This document shows positions 33,070 through 40,264 of a stretch of 64,000 bases of DNA, piece after piece. The number at the start of each line of letters is the position of its first letter. Within the stretch, counting starts at the first letter, position 1. The stretch covers positions 248,001-312,000 of the forward strand of contig CAMCUD010000001.1 in the NCBI GenBank assembly GCA_945878865.1. Direction: 5' to 3'. Made by a program: the position numbers and the translations under genes. A model generated the notes under the pieces. It was not told the DNA's origin. It saw only the letters and a program-made list of their open reading frames with translations, and did not search any database. Source of the DNA: Bifidobacterium breve. GTDB lineage: Bacteria > Actinomycetota > Thermoleophilia > Solirubrobacterales > Solirubrobacteraceae.

Positions 33070-35514
33070 GTGCATTCCGCTCCCTCCCCCGAGGGTGTGC
33101 CGCCGCGTGCACGAAGCGCGCGACGACGCACCCGCATCGCCCTGGCCGTCACCGCCATGCTCCTCGCGAGCGCGGCCACGGCGCCTCTCGCATCAGCCGC
33201 CGACGTTCCCGATCCGCTGAAGGACGGGCCGTACGAGACCAAGAAGGTCGACTACGAGGCGGGCACCATGCTGCTCACCCTTCCGGAGACCCCCGGCGGG
33301 ACGACGTCCATCCCGCTCCGCGGCTCGGTCACCTACCCGGTGAAGGCCAACTCGTCGAAGATCATCGTCTTCGTCCACGGCCGCCACAGCGTCTGCGTCG
33401 GCACGCCGGCGACCGGCAGCTACGTCTGCGACGACCAGACCGATCCCGACGGCACGCCGACCCGCACGGACATCAAGTCCTACGGCGGCTACGACTACAT
33501 GGCGCAGAACCTGGCGAGCCACGGCTACCTCGTGCAGAGCATCGAAGCCAACGTCACGAACTTCGACAACAACTACTCCGACGCGGGCGCCAACGCGCGA
33601 TCGCAGCTCATCCAGGCCCACCTGAACCTCCTGTTCCGCTGGAAGTACGGCTATGGCCCGATCGTCGCCGGCGACGACTCGCGGACCATCGGCCTGAAGC
33701 TCGTCGGCAAGGCGAACTTCTCTGACGGCATCGGCTTCATGGGCCACTCTCGCGGCGGCGACGCGGTCACCGACTACATCGCCTACAACCGCGGTCTGAC
33801 CGGATCGCAGCGCTACCCGGTCGGCGCCGTGCTCGCGCTCGCGCCGACGAACTACACCGCCAACAAGACGCCGTACGGCACGAACTACGGGATGCTGCTG
33901 CCCGCGTGTGACGGCGACGTCTCCACGCTCCAGGGCGCCCGCCTGTTCGAGAACGCGAAGTACGTCAGCGGCGGCGACACGTTCGCCAAGGTCCAGTTCT
34001 ACGTCGAAGGGGCGAACCACAACTACTTCAACTCGACCTGGACCAGCGACGACAACTCCAACGCGACGGACCTCGGGTGCAGCCGCCAGCAGACGGCGAC
34101 CACGAAGCGCCTGACGCCGAACGACCAGCGTCGCGTGGGTCAGGCCCTCATGAACTCCTTCCTGCGCCGCTACGTCGGCAACGAGAAGAAGTTCGACCCG
34201 CTTATGACCGGCGAGGTCACGTTCCCGGAGGCCGCGGCCCCCGAGGAGAGCGGCACGGCCGTCGACGACCTCGTCAAGACGTCGTACATCGGCCCGGCGT
34301 CGCAGCGCCTCGACGTGCTGCGCCCGACGCCGAGCGTCGACCCGCTGCCCGATCCGCTGCCGGCCGTCGATCCGGACGCGCTGACGAAGACCGCGCAGGG
34401 CGGCCCGCTGACCGCGACCGACCTCAAGCTGTTCAACGTCTGCCGCCCGGCGGCGGCGAACGGCCGCGGCCTGCCGACGCTGATCAGCAACTACCCGACG
34501 TGCCCGGCCGACAACCGCAACCGGGCGACCGGCACGCAGTTCACCGTCGCGTGGGACAAGCCCGCGTCGATCTCGGCCGCGCTCGGCGCGGACGGGGCGA
34601 CGAAGGACGTCTCGAAGTTCGGCGTCCTCGACCTGCGTGTCGCGTTCATCCGCGAGGACAACCTCGGTGACCCGCTCACCGTGGGCGGCCCGGCCACCCT
34701 GCTCAACCCGGTGCCGGACGGCTACACGCCCGGCAGCGCGAAGCAGGACTTCGACGTGACCCTCGTCGACGCCGACGGCAAGACGGCGACGACGAACGCG
34801 GCGAAGTGGGGCAAGGCCGTCCAGTCATCGATCGGCACGCGCATCCCGCACAACCAGCTCAACGGGCTGCGGATTCCGCTCGAGGCGTTCAGCGGCGTCA
34901 ACCTGACGAAGATCGCCTCGGTGCAGTTCGGCTTCGGTGAGCGCACCGCCAAGGGCGCGATCCAGCTGGCCGACGTGATGTTCCAGGAGGCGCCGAAGCC
35001 GGTCACCCCGGTGGAGGATCCCGACCCGGTCGACACGCCGGAGGAGAAGCCGACGGAGCCGTCGCCGGTGCCGATCATCGTCACCACGACGCCGCCGCCG
35101 GCGACGACCCCCGCCGCGTCGACGACCACGACGTGCGCGGCGGACACGATCAAGCCGACGACGAGCATTACGACGCTGGCGCTGACCCGCACGCGGATCC
35201 TCGTCAAGGGCATCGCGGCCGACAAGGGCTGCCCGGAGGGCAAGGGCATCGACGCCGGCGGCGTGCGCCGCACGGTCGTCGAGATCTCGCGCCCCGCGGG
35301 CAAGCTCTGCAAGTTCGTCGGGACGAGCGGCAAGCTCCGCCCCGCGTCGGACTGCAGCCAGCCGTTCGGCCTCTACGCCAAGAAGGCCGGAGACTGGTCG
35401 CTCTCGCTGAAGAAGGCGAAGCTCCCGAAGGGCACGTACGCCGTCCGCGTCAAGACGTTCGACAAGGCCGGCAACCTGACGGTGCTGAATACCCGCAAGG
35501 TGCAGGTGGTCTAG
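33070..35514 (+). CDS. Secreted multidomain alpha/beta hydrolase
   Basis: 814 residues from a GTG with AAAGG upstream. A basic start and hydrophobic stretch (about 24-45, ALAVTAMLLASAATAPLASA) form a signal peptide. Hydrolase domain (about 65-390): oxyanion region IIVFVHGRHSV, nucleophile elbow GFMGHSRGGD (Ser about 228) and a likely catalytic His in VEGANHNYFN. About 440-660: beta-rich domain ending IASVQFGFGERTAKGAIQLA, resembling carbohydrate-binding jelly rolls. A Pro/Thr linker (about 665-695) leads to a C-terminal Ig-like domain (about 700-814) with disulfide-forming Cys. Substrate unknown; polyester or cutin-type esters are possible. A strong hairpin follows the stop. Confidence 0.75.
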   Translation: MHSAPSPEGVPPRARSARRRTRIALAVTAMLLASAATAPLASAADVPDPLKDGPYETKKVDYEAGTMLLTLPETPGGTTSIPLRGSVTYPVKANSSKIIVFVHGRHSVCVGTPATGSYVCDDQTDPDGTPTRTDIKSYGGYDYMAQNLASHGYLVQSIEANVTNFDNNYSDAGANARSQLIQAHLNLLFRWKYGYGPIVAGDDSRTIGLKLVGKANFSDGIGFMGHSRGGDAVTDYIAYNRGLTGSQRYPVGAVLALAPTNYTANKTPYGTNYGMLLPACDGDVSTLQGARLFENAKYVSGGDTFAKVQFYVEGANHNYFNSTWTSDDNSNATDLGCSRQQTATTKRLTPNDQRRVGQALMNSFLRRYVGNEKKFDPLMTGEVTFPEAAAPEESGTAVDDLVKTSYIGPASQRLDVLRPTPSVDPLPDPLPAVDPDALTKTAQGGPLTATDLKLFNVCRPAAANGRGLPTLISNYPTCPADNRNRATGTQFTVAWDKPASISAALGADGATKDVSKFGVLDLRVAFIREDNLGDPLTVGGPATLLNPVPDGYTPGSAKQDFDVTLVDADGKTATTNAAKWGKAVQSSIGTRIPHNQLNGLRIPLEAFSGVNLTKIASVQFGFGERTAKGAIQLADVMFQEAPKPVTPVEDPDPVDTPEEKPTEPSPVPIIVTTTPPPATTPAASTTTTCAADTIKPTTSITTLALTRTRILVKGIAADKGCPEGKGIDAGGVRRTVVEISRPAGKLCKFVGTSGKLRPASDCSQPFGLYAKKAGDWSLSLKKAKLPKGTYAVRVKTFDKAGNLTVLNTRKVQVV

Positions 35515-35523
35515 CCGTCTGAG

Positions 35524-35558
35524 CTCGGCGCGCCGCGGGCGGTCCGCGGCGCGCCGGG
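35524..35558 (+). terminator. GC-rich hairpin terminator after the secreted hydrolase
   Basis: A perfect 13-bp stem (CGGCGCGCCGCGG at 35526-35538, partner 35544-35556) with a 5-nt loop, extendable by two pairs to 35524/35558, starts 9 nt after the stop. No T-run. Confidence 0.65.
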
Positions 35559-35576
35559 TGGCCCCGCAGAGGCAAT

Positions 35577-35607
35577 TTGGCTAAAGCCGATTGCTTTTGT
35601 GTAGATT
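35577..35607 (+). promoter_or_regulatory. Promoter of the amidohydrolase operon with overlapping dyad
   Basis: TTGGCT (35577-35582) and TAGATT (35602-35607) with a 19-nt spacer, in an AT-rich island. A near-dyad GCAAT-TT-GGCT-AA-AGCC-G-ATTGC (about 35572-35594) overlaps the -35. A Shine-Dalgarno AAGGTGG (35608-35614) precedes ATG 35621. Confidence 0.45.
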
Positions 35608-35620
35608 AAGGTGGACGGCC

Positions 35621-36571
35621 ATGGTCACCGACCTCCACCAGCACCTCTTCACCGAGCCCTTCGTCGAAGCCCTCACCCGGCGGGTCACGCCGCCGCGCGT
35701 GCGCAAGGTGGACACGGAGTGGGTGCTCGCGCTCCCCGGCGAGCCGCGGTACGTGCTCGATCTGCCCGACGACGCGGAAGCGCGTATCGCCGCCGCGGAC
35801 GCGCACGGGATCGACCGGATCGTGCTCGCCCCCTCCTCCCCGCTGGGCATGGAGGGCCTCCCGCCGGACAAGGCGCGTGACCTCATCGACGCCTACGACG
35901 CCGGCGTCGACGAGCTCGACCCCGACCGCTTCCGCGCGTGGGGCACGATCCCGCTGCAGGAGATCGACCTCGCCGACGTGGACATCGCGCTGGCGCGTGG
36001 CCGGGTCGGCCTGTGCCTGCCGTCGGGCGCGTTCGCCTCCCTCGAGCACCTCGAGCGGCTCGGCCCGGTGCTGGAGCGACTCGAGCAGCAGGGCGCCCCG
36101 CTCTTCATCCACCCCGGCCCGGATCCGTGGGCGCGGCCCGCGCGTGCACAGGCGGGCCGGTACACCCGGTCGTGGTGGCCGGCGATGGTCGACTACCCCG
36201 CCTCGATGAACGCCGCGTGGCACGCGTGGATCGCAGCCGGGCGGGAGGCCCACCCGTCCCTGCGTGTGGTCTTCGCCGCGCTGGCCGGCGGCGCCCCGCT
36301 GCACCTCGAGCGCCTCGCGCAGCGCGCGACCCCGGAGCTCGCGGCGAGCGCCGCGGACGATCCCAACCTCTTCTACGAGACCTCGAGCTACGGGCCGCTC
36401 GCCCTGGCCGCCGCCGCGGGAGCGGTCGGCGCGTCGCAGCTCGTCTTCGGCTCGGACGCCCCGTACGCCGACGCCCACCTCCCCACGGGCGCCCGCGGAC
36501 GGGAGCTGTCCGTCATCAACCCGGCGCGGATCCTCACCCGCGCCCCGACCCGGCAGGAGATCACGGCATGA
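35621..36571 (+). CDS. Amidohydrolase-superfamily protein (amidohydrolase 2 type)
   Basis: 316 residues, the TIM-barrel metal hydrolase family. The metal motif appears as DLHQHLF at residues 4-10, FIHPGPDPWARP holds a further His (about 165), the beta-strand 6 element is FYETSSYG, and the catalytic Asp is in VFGSDAPYAD near 290. Family members hydrolyse or decarboxylate cyclic amides and aromatic acids. The start follows AAGGTGG. The cysteine-dioxygenase-like gene begins at an ATGA overlap, so the two form an operon and probably act in one catabolic path, perhaps of a sulfur- or nitrogen-containing compound (inference). Confidence 0.82.
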   Translation: MVTDLHQHLFTEPFVEALTRRVTPPRVRKVDTEWVLALPGEPRYVLDLPDDAEARIAAADAHGIDRIVLAPSSPLGMEGLPPDKARDLIDAYDAGVDELDPDRFRAWGTIPLQEIDLADVDIALARGRVGLCLPSGAFASLEHLERLGPVLERLEQQGAPLFIHPGPDPWARPARAQAGRYTRSWWPAMVDYPASMNAAWHAWIAAGREAHPSLRVVFAALAGGAPLHLERLAQRATPELAASAADDPNLFYETSSYGPLALAAAAGAVGASQLVFGSDAPYADAHLPTGARGRELSVINPARILTRAPTRQEITA

Positions 36572-37050
36572 TCGAGCCGCACGGCCGCGACCTGGAGACC
36601 CAGGAGCTCCAAGCGCTCGTGCAGGGCATCGCCGCACGGCGCGAGCTGTGGGTGCCCCACGTCGCACACGACCCCGAGCAGCGGATGTTCACCCGCCTGC
36701 ACCAGGACGACTTCGTGAGCGTGTGGCTGATCTGTTGGATGCCGGGCCACGACACGGGCTTCCACGATCACGACGGCTCGTCGGGCGCGGTGGCCGTGCT
36801 GGCGGGAAGCGTGGTCGAGGAGCGACTGCGTCTGCTGCGCGACCCGATCAGCGGGGTGCACGGCGCGGGCGCGTCGTTCACGTTCGACGGCGCCGAGATC
36901 CACCGCGTCGCGCACGCGGGGACCGGCCCCGCGGTGACCGTGCACGCCTACTCGCCGGTGCTGCGGCGGATGGGCCAGTACGTTGCCGACGACGACGGGC
37001 AACTGCTGCGCCACGCGCTGGACGAGGACACCGAGCTCGTGGCGGCCTGA
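36568..37050 (+). CDS. Cysteine dioxygenase-family cupin protein
   Basis: 160 residues with the CDO-type cupin: VWLICWMPGHDTGFHDHDGS supplies iron ligands His66 and His68, and EIHRVAH the third (about 112). The conserved GHDTGFHDH form marks the bacterial thiol dioxygenase group, which oxidises cysteine or 3-mercaptopropionate to sulfinates using O2 and Fe(II). Substrate specificity cannot be set from sequence. It overlaps the amidohydrolase by ATGA. A long hairpin follows. Confidence 0.82.
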   Translation: MIEPHGRDLETQELQALVQGIAARRELWVPHVAHDPEQRMFTRLHQDDFVSVWLICWMPGHDTGFHDHDGSSGAVAVLAGSVVEERLRLLRDPISGVHGAGASFTFDGAEIHRVAHAGTGPAVTVHAYSPVLRRMGQYVADDDGQLLRHALDEDTELVAA

Positions 37051-37067
37051 CCCACCCGCTTTCGCGC

Positions 37068-37113
37068 CGAACGTCTGATCACCGTCGCCCCAGCAACGGT
37101 GATCGGACGTTCG
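37068..37113 (+). terminator. 18-bp-stem hairpin terminator after the thiol-dioxygenase gene
   Basis: Left arm 37068-37085 and right arm 37096-37113 pair over 18 positions around a 10-nt loop, starting 18 nt after the stop. The only imperfect position (37076/37105) is a T-G, a wobble pair in plus-strand RNA, the strand of the upstream genes. No T-run. Confidence 0.62.
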
Positions 37114-37150
37114 CGGATCACGCGCGGGCGGTCTCCGGCGTTCTACGTGC

Positions 37151-38038
37151 ATGGAACGCCTCGACGTCTCGTTCACCTCCGGCGACGCACGCTGCGCCGC
37201 GTGGCTCTACCCGGGCGCCGGCCCGATCGTCGTGATGGCCCACGGCCTGTCCGGCACCCGGCGCGACCGGCTTGGTCCGTTCGCCGAGCGGTTCGCCGCC
37301 GCCGGCTATGCGGCGCTCGTCTTCGACCACCGCGGCTTCGGCGACAGCGAAGGCGAGCCCGACCGTTTCTCGCCGCGTCTCCAGCGGGAGGACTGGCGGG
37401 CGGCGATCGCGTTCGCGCGTGAGCTGCCGGACGTCGACCCCGAGCGGGTCGTGACGTTCGGATCGTCGATGGGCGGCGGCAACGCGCTCGCGGCCGCCGC
37501 GGGCGACCCGCGCGTGGCGGCGGCGATCAGCCAGGTGCCGTTCCTCGACCTCCCCCGCCAGGCGTACCACTCGTCGCCGCGGGTGCAACTGCGGATGCTC
37601 GCCGCCGCCGTGCGCGGGAGCCATCTGCCGGCCGTGGGCGCCCCGGACGAAGCCGCGTTCATCAACGCGCCGGACAGCGAGGACGGCTGGCGCCGCGTCG
37701 TCGCCGGCGGGGAGGACTCGCGCTGGCGCAACCGCGTGTCAGCCCGTTGGCTGCTCGCTCCGCCGTACCGCCCGGCGCGTCACGCCGCCCGCCTGCACTG
37801 CCCGTGGCTCGTGTGCGTCGGCGGGGCCGACCAGGTCGCGCGGCCGGACGCGGCGATCGCGGCGGCGCGGCGGGCGCCGCACGGGGAACTGCGGGTGTAT
37901 GACGGCGTCGACCACTTCGACATCTACGACGGCGAGGAGCACGAGACAGTGGTACGCGACCAGCTGGCGTTCCTCGCCCGACACGTCCCCACCGGCGCCG
38001 AGCGTCCGATCGGGGTCGCCCTGACCACACCGATGTGA
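37151..38038 (+). CDS. Alpha/beta hydrolase (serine aminopeptidase S33 / dienelactone hydrolase-like)
   Basis: 295 residues. IVVMAHGLSGTRRDRLGPFA (about 25-44) gives the oxyanion hole, VFDHRGFGDSEG the strand-4 turn, and FGSSMGGGNAL (about 103-113) the nucleophile Ser in GxSxG. The acid is probably the Asp in VGGADQVARPDAA and the base His of GVDHFDIYDGE. Hydrolases of this type act on esters or peptides; the substrate is unknown. No ribosome-binding site is obvious. It is separated from the preceding operon by a hairpin. Confidence 0.83.
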   Translation: MERLDVSFTSGDARCAAWLYPGAGPIVVMAHGLSGTRRDRLGPFAERFAAAGYAALVFDHRGFGDSEGEPDRFSPRLQREDWRAAIAFARELPDVDPERVVTFGSSMGGGNALAAAAGDPRVAAAISQVPFLDLPRQAYHSSPRVQLRMLAAAVRGSHLPAVGAPDEAAFINAPDSEDGWRRVVAGGEDSRWRNRVSARWLLAPPYRPARHAARLHCPWLVCVGGADQVARPDAAIAAARRAPHGELRVYDGVDHFDIYDGEEHETVVRDQLAFLARHVPTGAERPIGVALTTPM

Positions 38039-38057
38039 CGTTCGCGGGGAGGGGCGG

Positions 38058-38063
38058 TACCGT
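38058..38063 (+). promoter_or_regulatory. -10 box upstream of the mutarotase
   Basis: TACCGT lies 8 nt before an in-frame ATC (38072). It matches the leaderless spacing used by other genes here and is the main reason to consider ATC as the start. Confidence 0.35.
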
Positions 38064-38071
38064 GCCGGGGT

Positions 38072-38950
38072 ATCGCCGACCTCGCCGCCCTCACCCTCAC
38101 CGCCGGCGACCTCGCCGCCGACTTCATCCCCGGCGCCGGGATGGTCGGCGCATCGCTGCGCCACCGCGGCGATGAGCTGCTCGGCCAGCGCGGTGGAGTG
38201 GAGGCGTACGTGGAGCGCGGCTCGACCTTCGGCATCCCGCTGCTGCACCCCTGGGCGAACCGCCTCGGCGCCGACGGCTACGGGGACGTCAGCCTCACCG
38301 ACGTTCCCCGCGTGCGCCGCGACGAGCACGGCCTGCCGATCCACGGGCTGCTGCACGCCTGGCCGCACTGGGAGGTCCTCGACCACACCGCCGACCGCCT
38401 GCGCGCCCGCACGGAGCTCGACGACCTGCCCGGCTTCCCGTTCCCCCACGCGCTGGAGCTGCACGTCCACCTCAGCGAGACAGTGCTGTCGATCGCCACG
38501 CTGCTGCGCGCCACCGGGGACGTCGCGGTGCCTGTGGCCTTCGGCTTCCACCCGTACCTCGCGCCGCCGGGCGCGCCGCGCGGAGACTGGCTGCTCGACC
38601 TGCCCGCCCGCCGCCAGCTGCTGCTCGACGACCGCGGGCTGCCGACCGGCGTAACGCACGACGATCCCGCCGAGACGGCACCGCTCGGTGCCCGCGCGTT
38701 CGACGACCTCTACGACACCCTTCCGGCTGTGCCCGAGTTCGCCGTCACCGCCGGCGGCCGGCGCATCGCCGTGCGCTTCGACCACGGCTACCCCGTCGCG
38801 CAGATCTACGCGCCGGCCGGCCAGGACCTCCTCTGCTTCGAACCGATGACCTCACCCACCGACGCGCTGCGCACCGGCAGCGCCCTGCTCACCGTCGACC
38901 CCGGAGCCACCTTCATGGCCACGTTCTCGATCACCGTCACGCCGTCATGA
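38072..38950 (+). CDS. Aldose 1-epimerase-family protein (mutarotase); probable non-canonical ATC start
   Basis: 292 residues from ATC 38072, or 269 from the first ATG (38141). Homology to the fold begins before the ATG: LTAGDLAADFIPGAGMVGAS is the first strand pair and the conserved G-A-x-L turn of aldose epimerases. No ATG, GTG, TTG or CTG lies in frame between the previous stop (38038) and 38141. Other family marks are HPWANRLG, IHGLLH (catalytic His), GFHPYLAPPG and a C-terminal CFEPMTSPTDAL. It interconverts sugar anomers. Its end overlaps the molybdoenzyme gene by ATGA. A sequencing frameshift is the alternative explanation for the start. Confidence 0.72.
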   Translation: MADLAALTLTAGDLAADFIPGAGMVGASLRHRGDELLGQRGGVEAYVERGSTFGIPLLHPWANRLGADGYGDVSLTDVPRVRRDEHGLPIHGLLHAWPHWEVLDHTADRLRARTELDDLPGFPFPHALELHVHLSETVLSIATLLRATGDVAVPVAFGFHPYLAPPGAPRGDWLLDLPARRQLLLDDRGLPTGVTHDDPAETAPLGARAFDDLYDTLPAVPEFAVTAGGRRIAVRFDHGYPVAQIYAPAGQDLLCFEPMTSPTDALRTGSALLTVDPGATFMATFSITVTPS

Positions 38951-39567
38951 GCGGCGGCTTCATCTCCCGCGGCTTCTTCGGCAAGCGCCGGCCTCCCGAA
39001 GGCATGGAGGGCCGCCTGCCGCCCGGCCAGTACTACGAGTCCGGCTTCCCCGTGCTCACCGTGGGGCCCACGGAGAAGATCGAGACGGACGCGTGGACCC
39101 TGCGCGTCGACGGGCTCGTCGAGCACGCCGTCGAGTGGAACTGGAACAGCTTCCAGGCGCTCCCGCGCACGACGTACGAGGGCGACATCCACTGCGTGAC
39201 GAAGTGGAGCAAGCTCGGAACGAACTTCAGCGGCGTGTCGGTGGACGAGCTGCTCAAGCTCGCGCAGCCGCAGCCCGAGGCGAAGTACGTCCTGGCAACG
39301 AGCTTCGGTGGGTACACGACGAACGTCCCGCTCGCCGACCTCGTCGACGGCAAGGCGTGGGTCGCCGACACGCACGAGGGCCAGCCGCTCCCGCGCGAGC
39401 ACGGCGGCCCGGCCCGGCTGCTCGTCCCGCACCTCTACTTCTGGAAGAGCGCGAAGTGGGTCACGAAGCTCACGTTGCTCGCCGAGGACGAATGGGGCTT
39501 CTGGGAGCGCAACGGCTACCACCACCGGGGCGACCCGTGGAAGGAGCAGAGGTACACCGGTGACTGA
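38947..39567 (+). CDS. Molybdopterin-dependent oxidoreductase (sulfite oxidase-like, cytosolic)
   Basis: 206 residues of the SUOX fold. The molybdenum-ligating cysteine is Cys83 in DIHCVTKWSK, followed by the substrate-loop GVSVDELLKLAQPQ and the conserved HGGPARLLVPHLYFWKSAKW. There is no Tat signal or haem domain, so it should be cytosolic, unlike YedY/MsrP. It belongs to the short standalone group often paired with a flavin reductase, which here overlaps it at 39560. Substrate unknown; sulfoxides are plausible. Confidence 0.85.
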   Translation: MSGGFISRGFFGKRRPPEGMEGRLPPGQYYESGFPVLTVGPTEKIETDAWTLRVDGLVEHAVEWNWNSFQALPRTTYEGDIHCVTKWSKLGTNFSGVSVDELLKLAQPQPEAKYVLATSFGGYTTNVPLADLVDGKAWVADTHEGQPLPREHGGPARLLVPHLYFWKSAKWVTKLTLLAEDEWGFWERNGYHHRGDPWKEQRYTGD

Positions 39568-40264
39568 CGCGCCCTCCGTCACCGGCTGGCAGATCGCCGA
39601 CGTCGTGGCCGCGTGGCCCGAGACGCCGACCGCCAAGACGCTGCGCCTGAAGCTCGCCGAGCCGTGGCCGTTCCTGCCCGGCCAGCACGTCGACGTGCGG
39701 CTCACCGCGCCCGACGGCTATCAGGCGCAGCGCTCGTACTCGATCGCGTCGTCGCCGGCGGACGCGCATGCGATCGAGATCACCGTGCAGCGCCTGGAGG
39801 ACGGCGAGGTCTCGCCGTACCTCTGCGACGTCCTGGAGGCCGGCGACCAGCTCGAGCTGCGCGGCCCGATCGGCGGCTACTTCGTCTGGCGCGGCGAGGG
39901 GCCGGTGCTGCTCATCGGCGGCGGCTCCGGCCTCGTGCCGCTCATGAGCATCCTGCGCCACCGCCGGCTGACCGCGCCCGACGTGCCGATGCGCGCGCTC
40001 GTCAGCGTCCGCACCCCGGGCGACCTGCTGTACGCCGGAGAGCTCGGCGACGACGCGCGGCTGCTCTACACCCGGGCCGGCCCGCCCGGTTGGGCCGAGC
40101 CGCCGCGGCGCCTGACGCCCGCCGACGTCGCCGACGCCGCGTACCCCGACGGCCTCGCGTTCGTCTGCGGCCCCACCGGGTTCGTCGACCGGGTCGCCGA
40201 CCTGCTCCTGCAGGCGGGCTACCCGGCCGAACGCATCCTCACCGAGCGGTTCGGACCGACGTGA
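39560..40264 (+). CDS. FAD-dependent ferredoxin/flavin reductase, partner of the molybdoenzyme
   Basis: 234 residues from GTG 39560 (AAGGAG at 39541-39546, and the codon overlaps the previous gene end). FAD-binding RSYSIASSP (about 60), NAD-binding GGGSGLVPLMSILRHR (about 120) and CGPTGFVDRVADLLL place it in the FNR family without a 2Fe-2S domain. It would pass electrons from NAD(P)H to the molybdoenzyme encoded just upstream. The 3' end overlaps the convergent giant exoprotein gene by 26 bp. Confidence 0.88.
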   Translation: MTDAPSVTGWQIADVVAAWPETPTAKTLRLKLAEPWPFLPGQHVDVRLTAPDGYQAQRSYSIASSPADAHAIEITVQRLEDGEVSPYLCDVLEAGDQLELRGPIGGYFVWRGEGPVLLIGGGSGLVPLMSILRHRRLTAPDVPMRALVSVRTPGDLLYAGELGDDARLLYTRAGPPGWAEPPRRLTPADVADAAYPDGLAFVCGPTGFVDRVADLLLQAGYPAERILTERFGPT

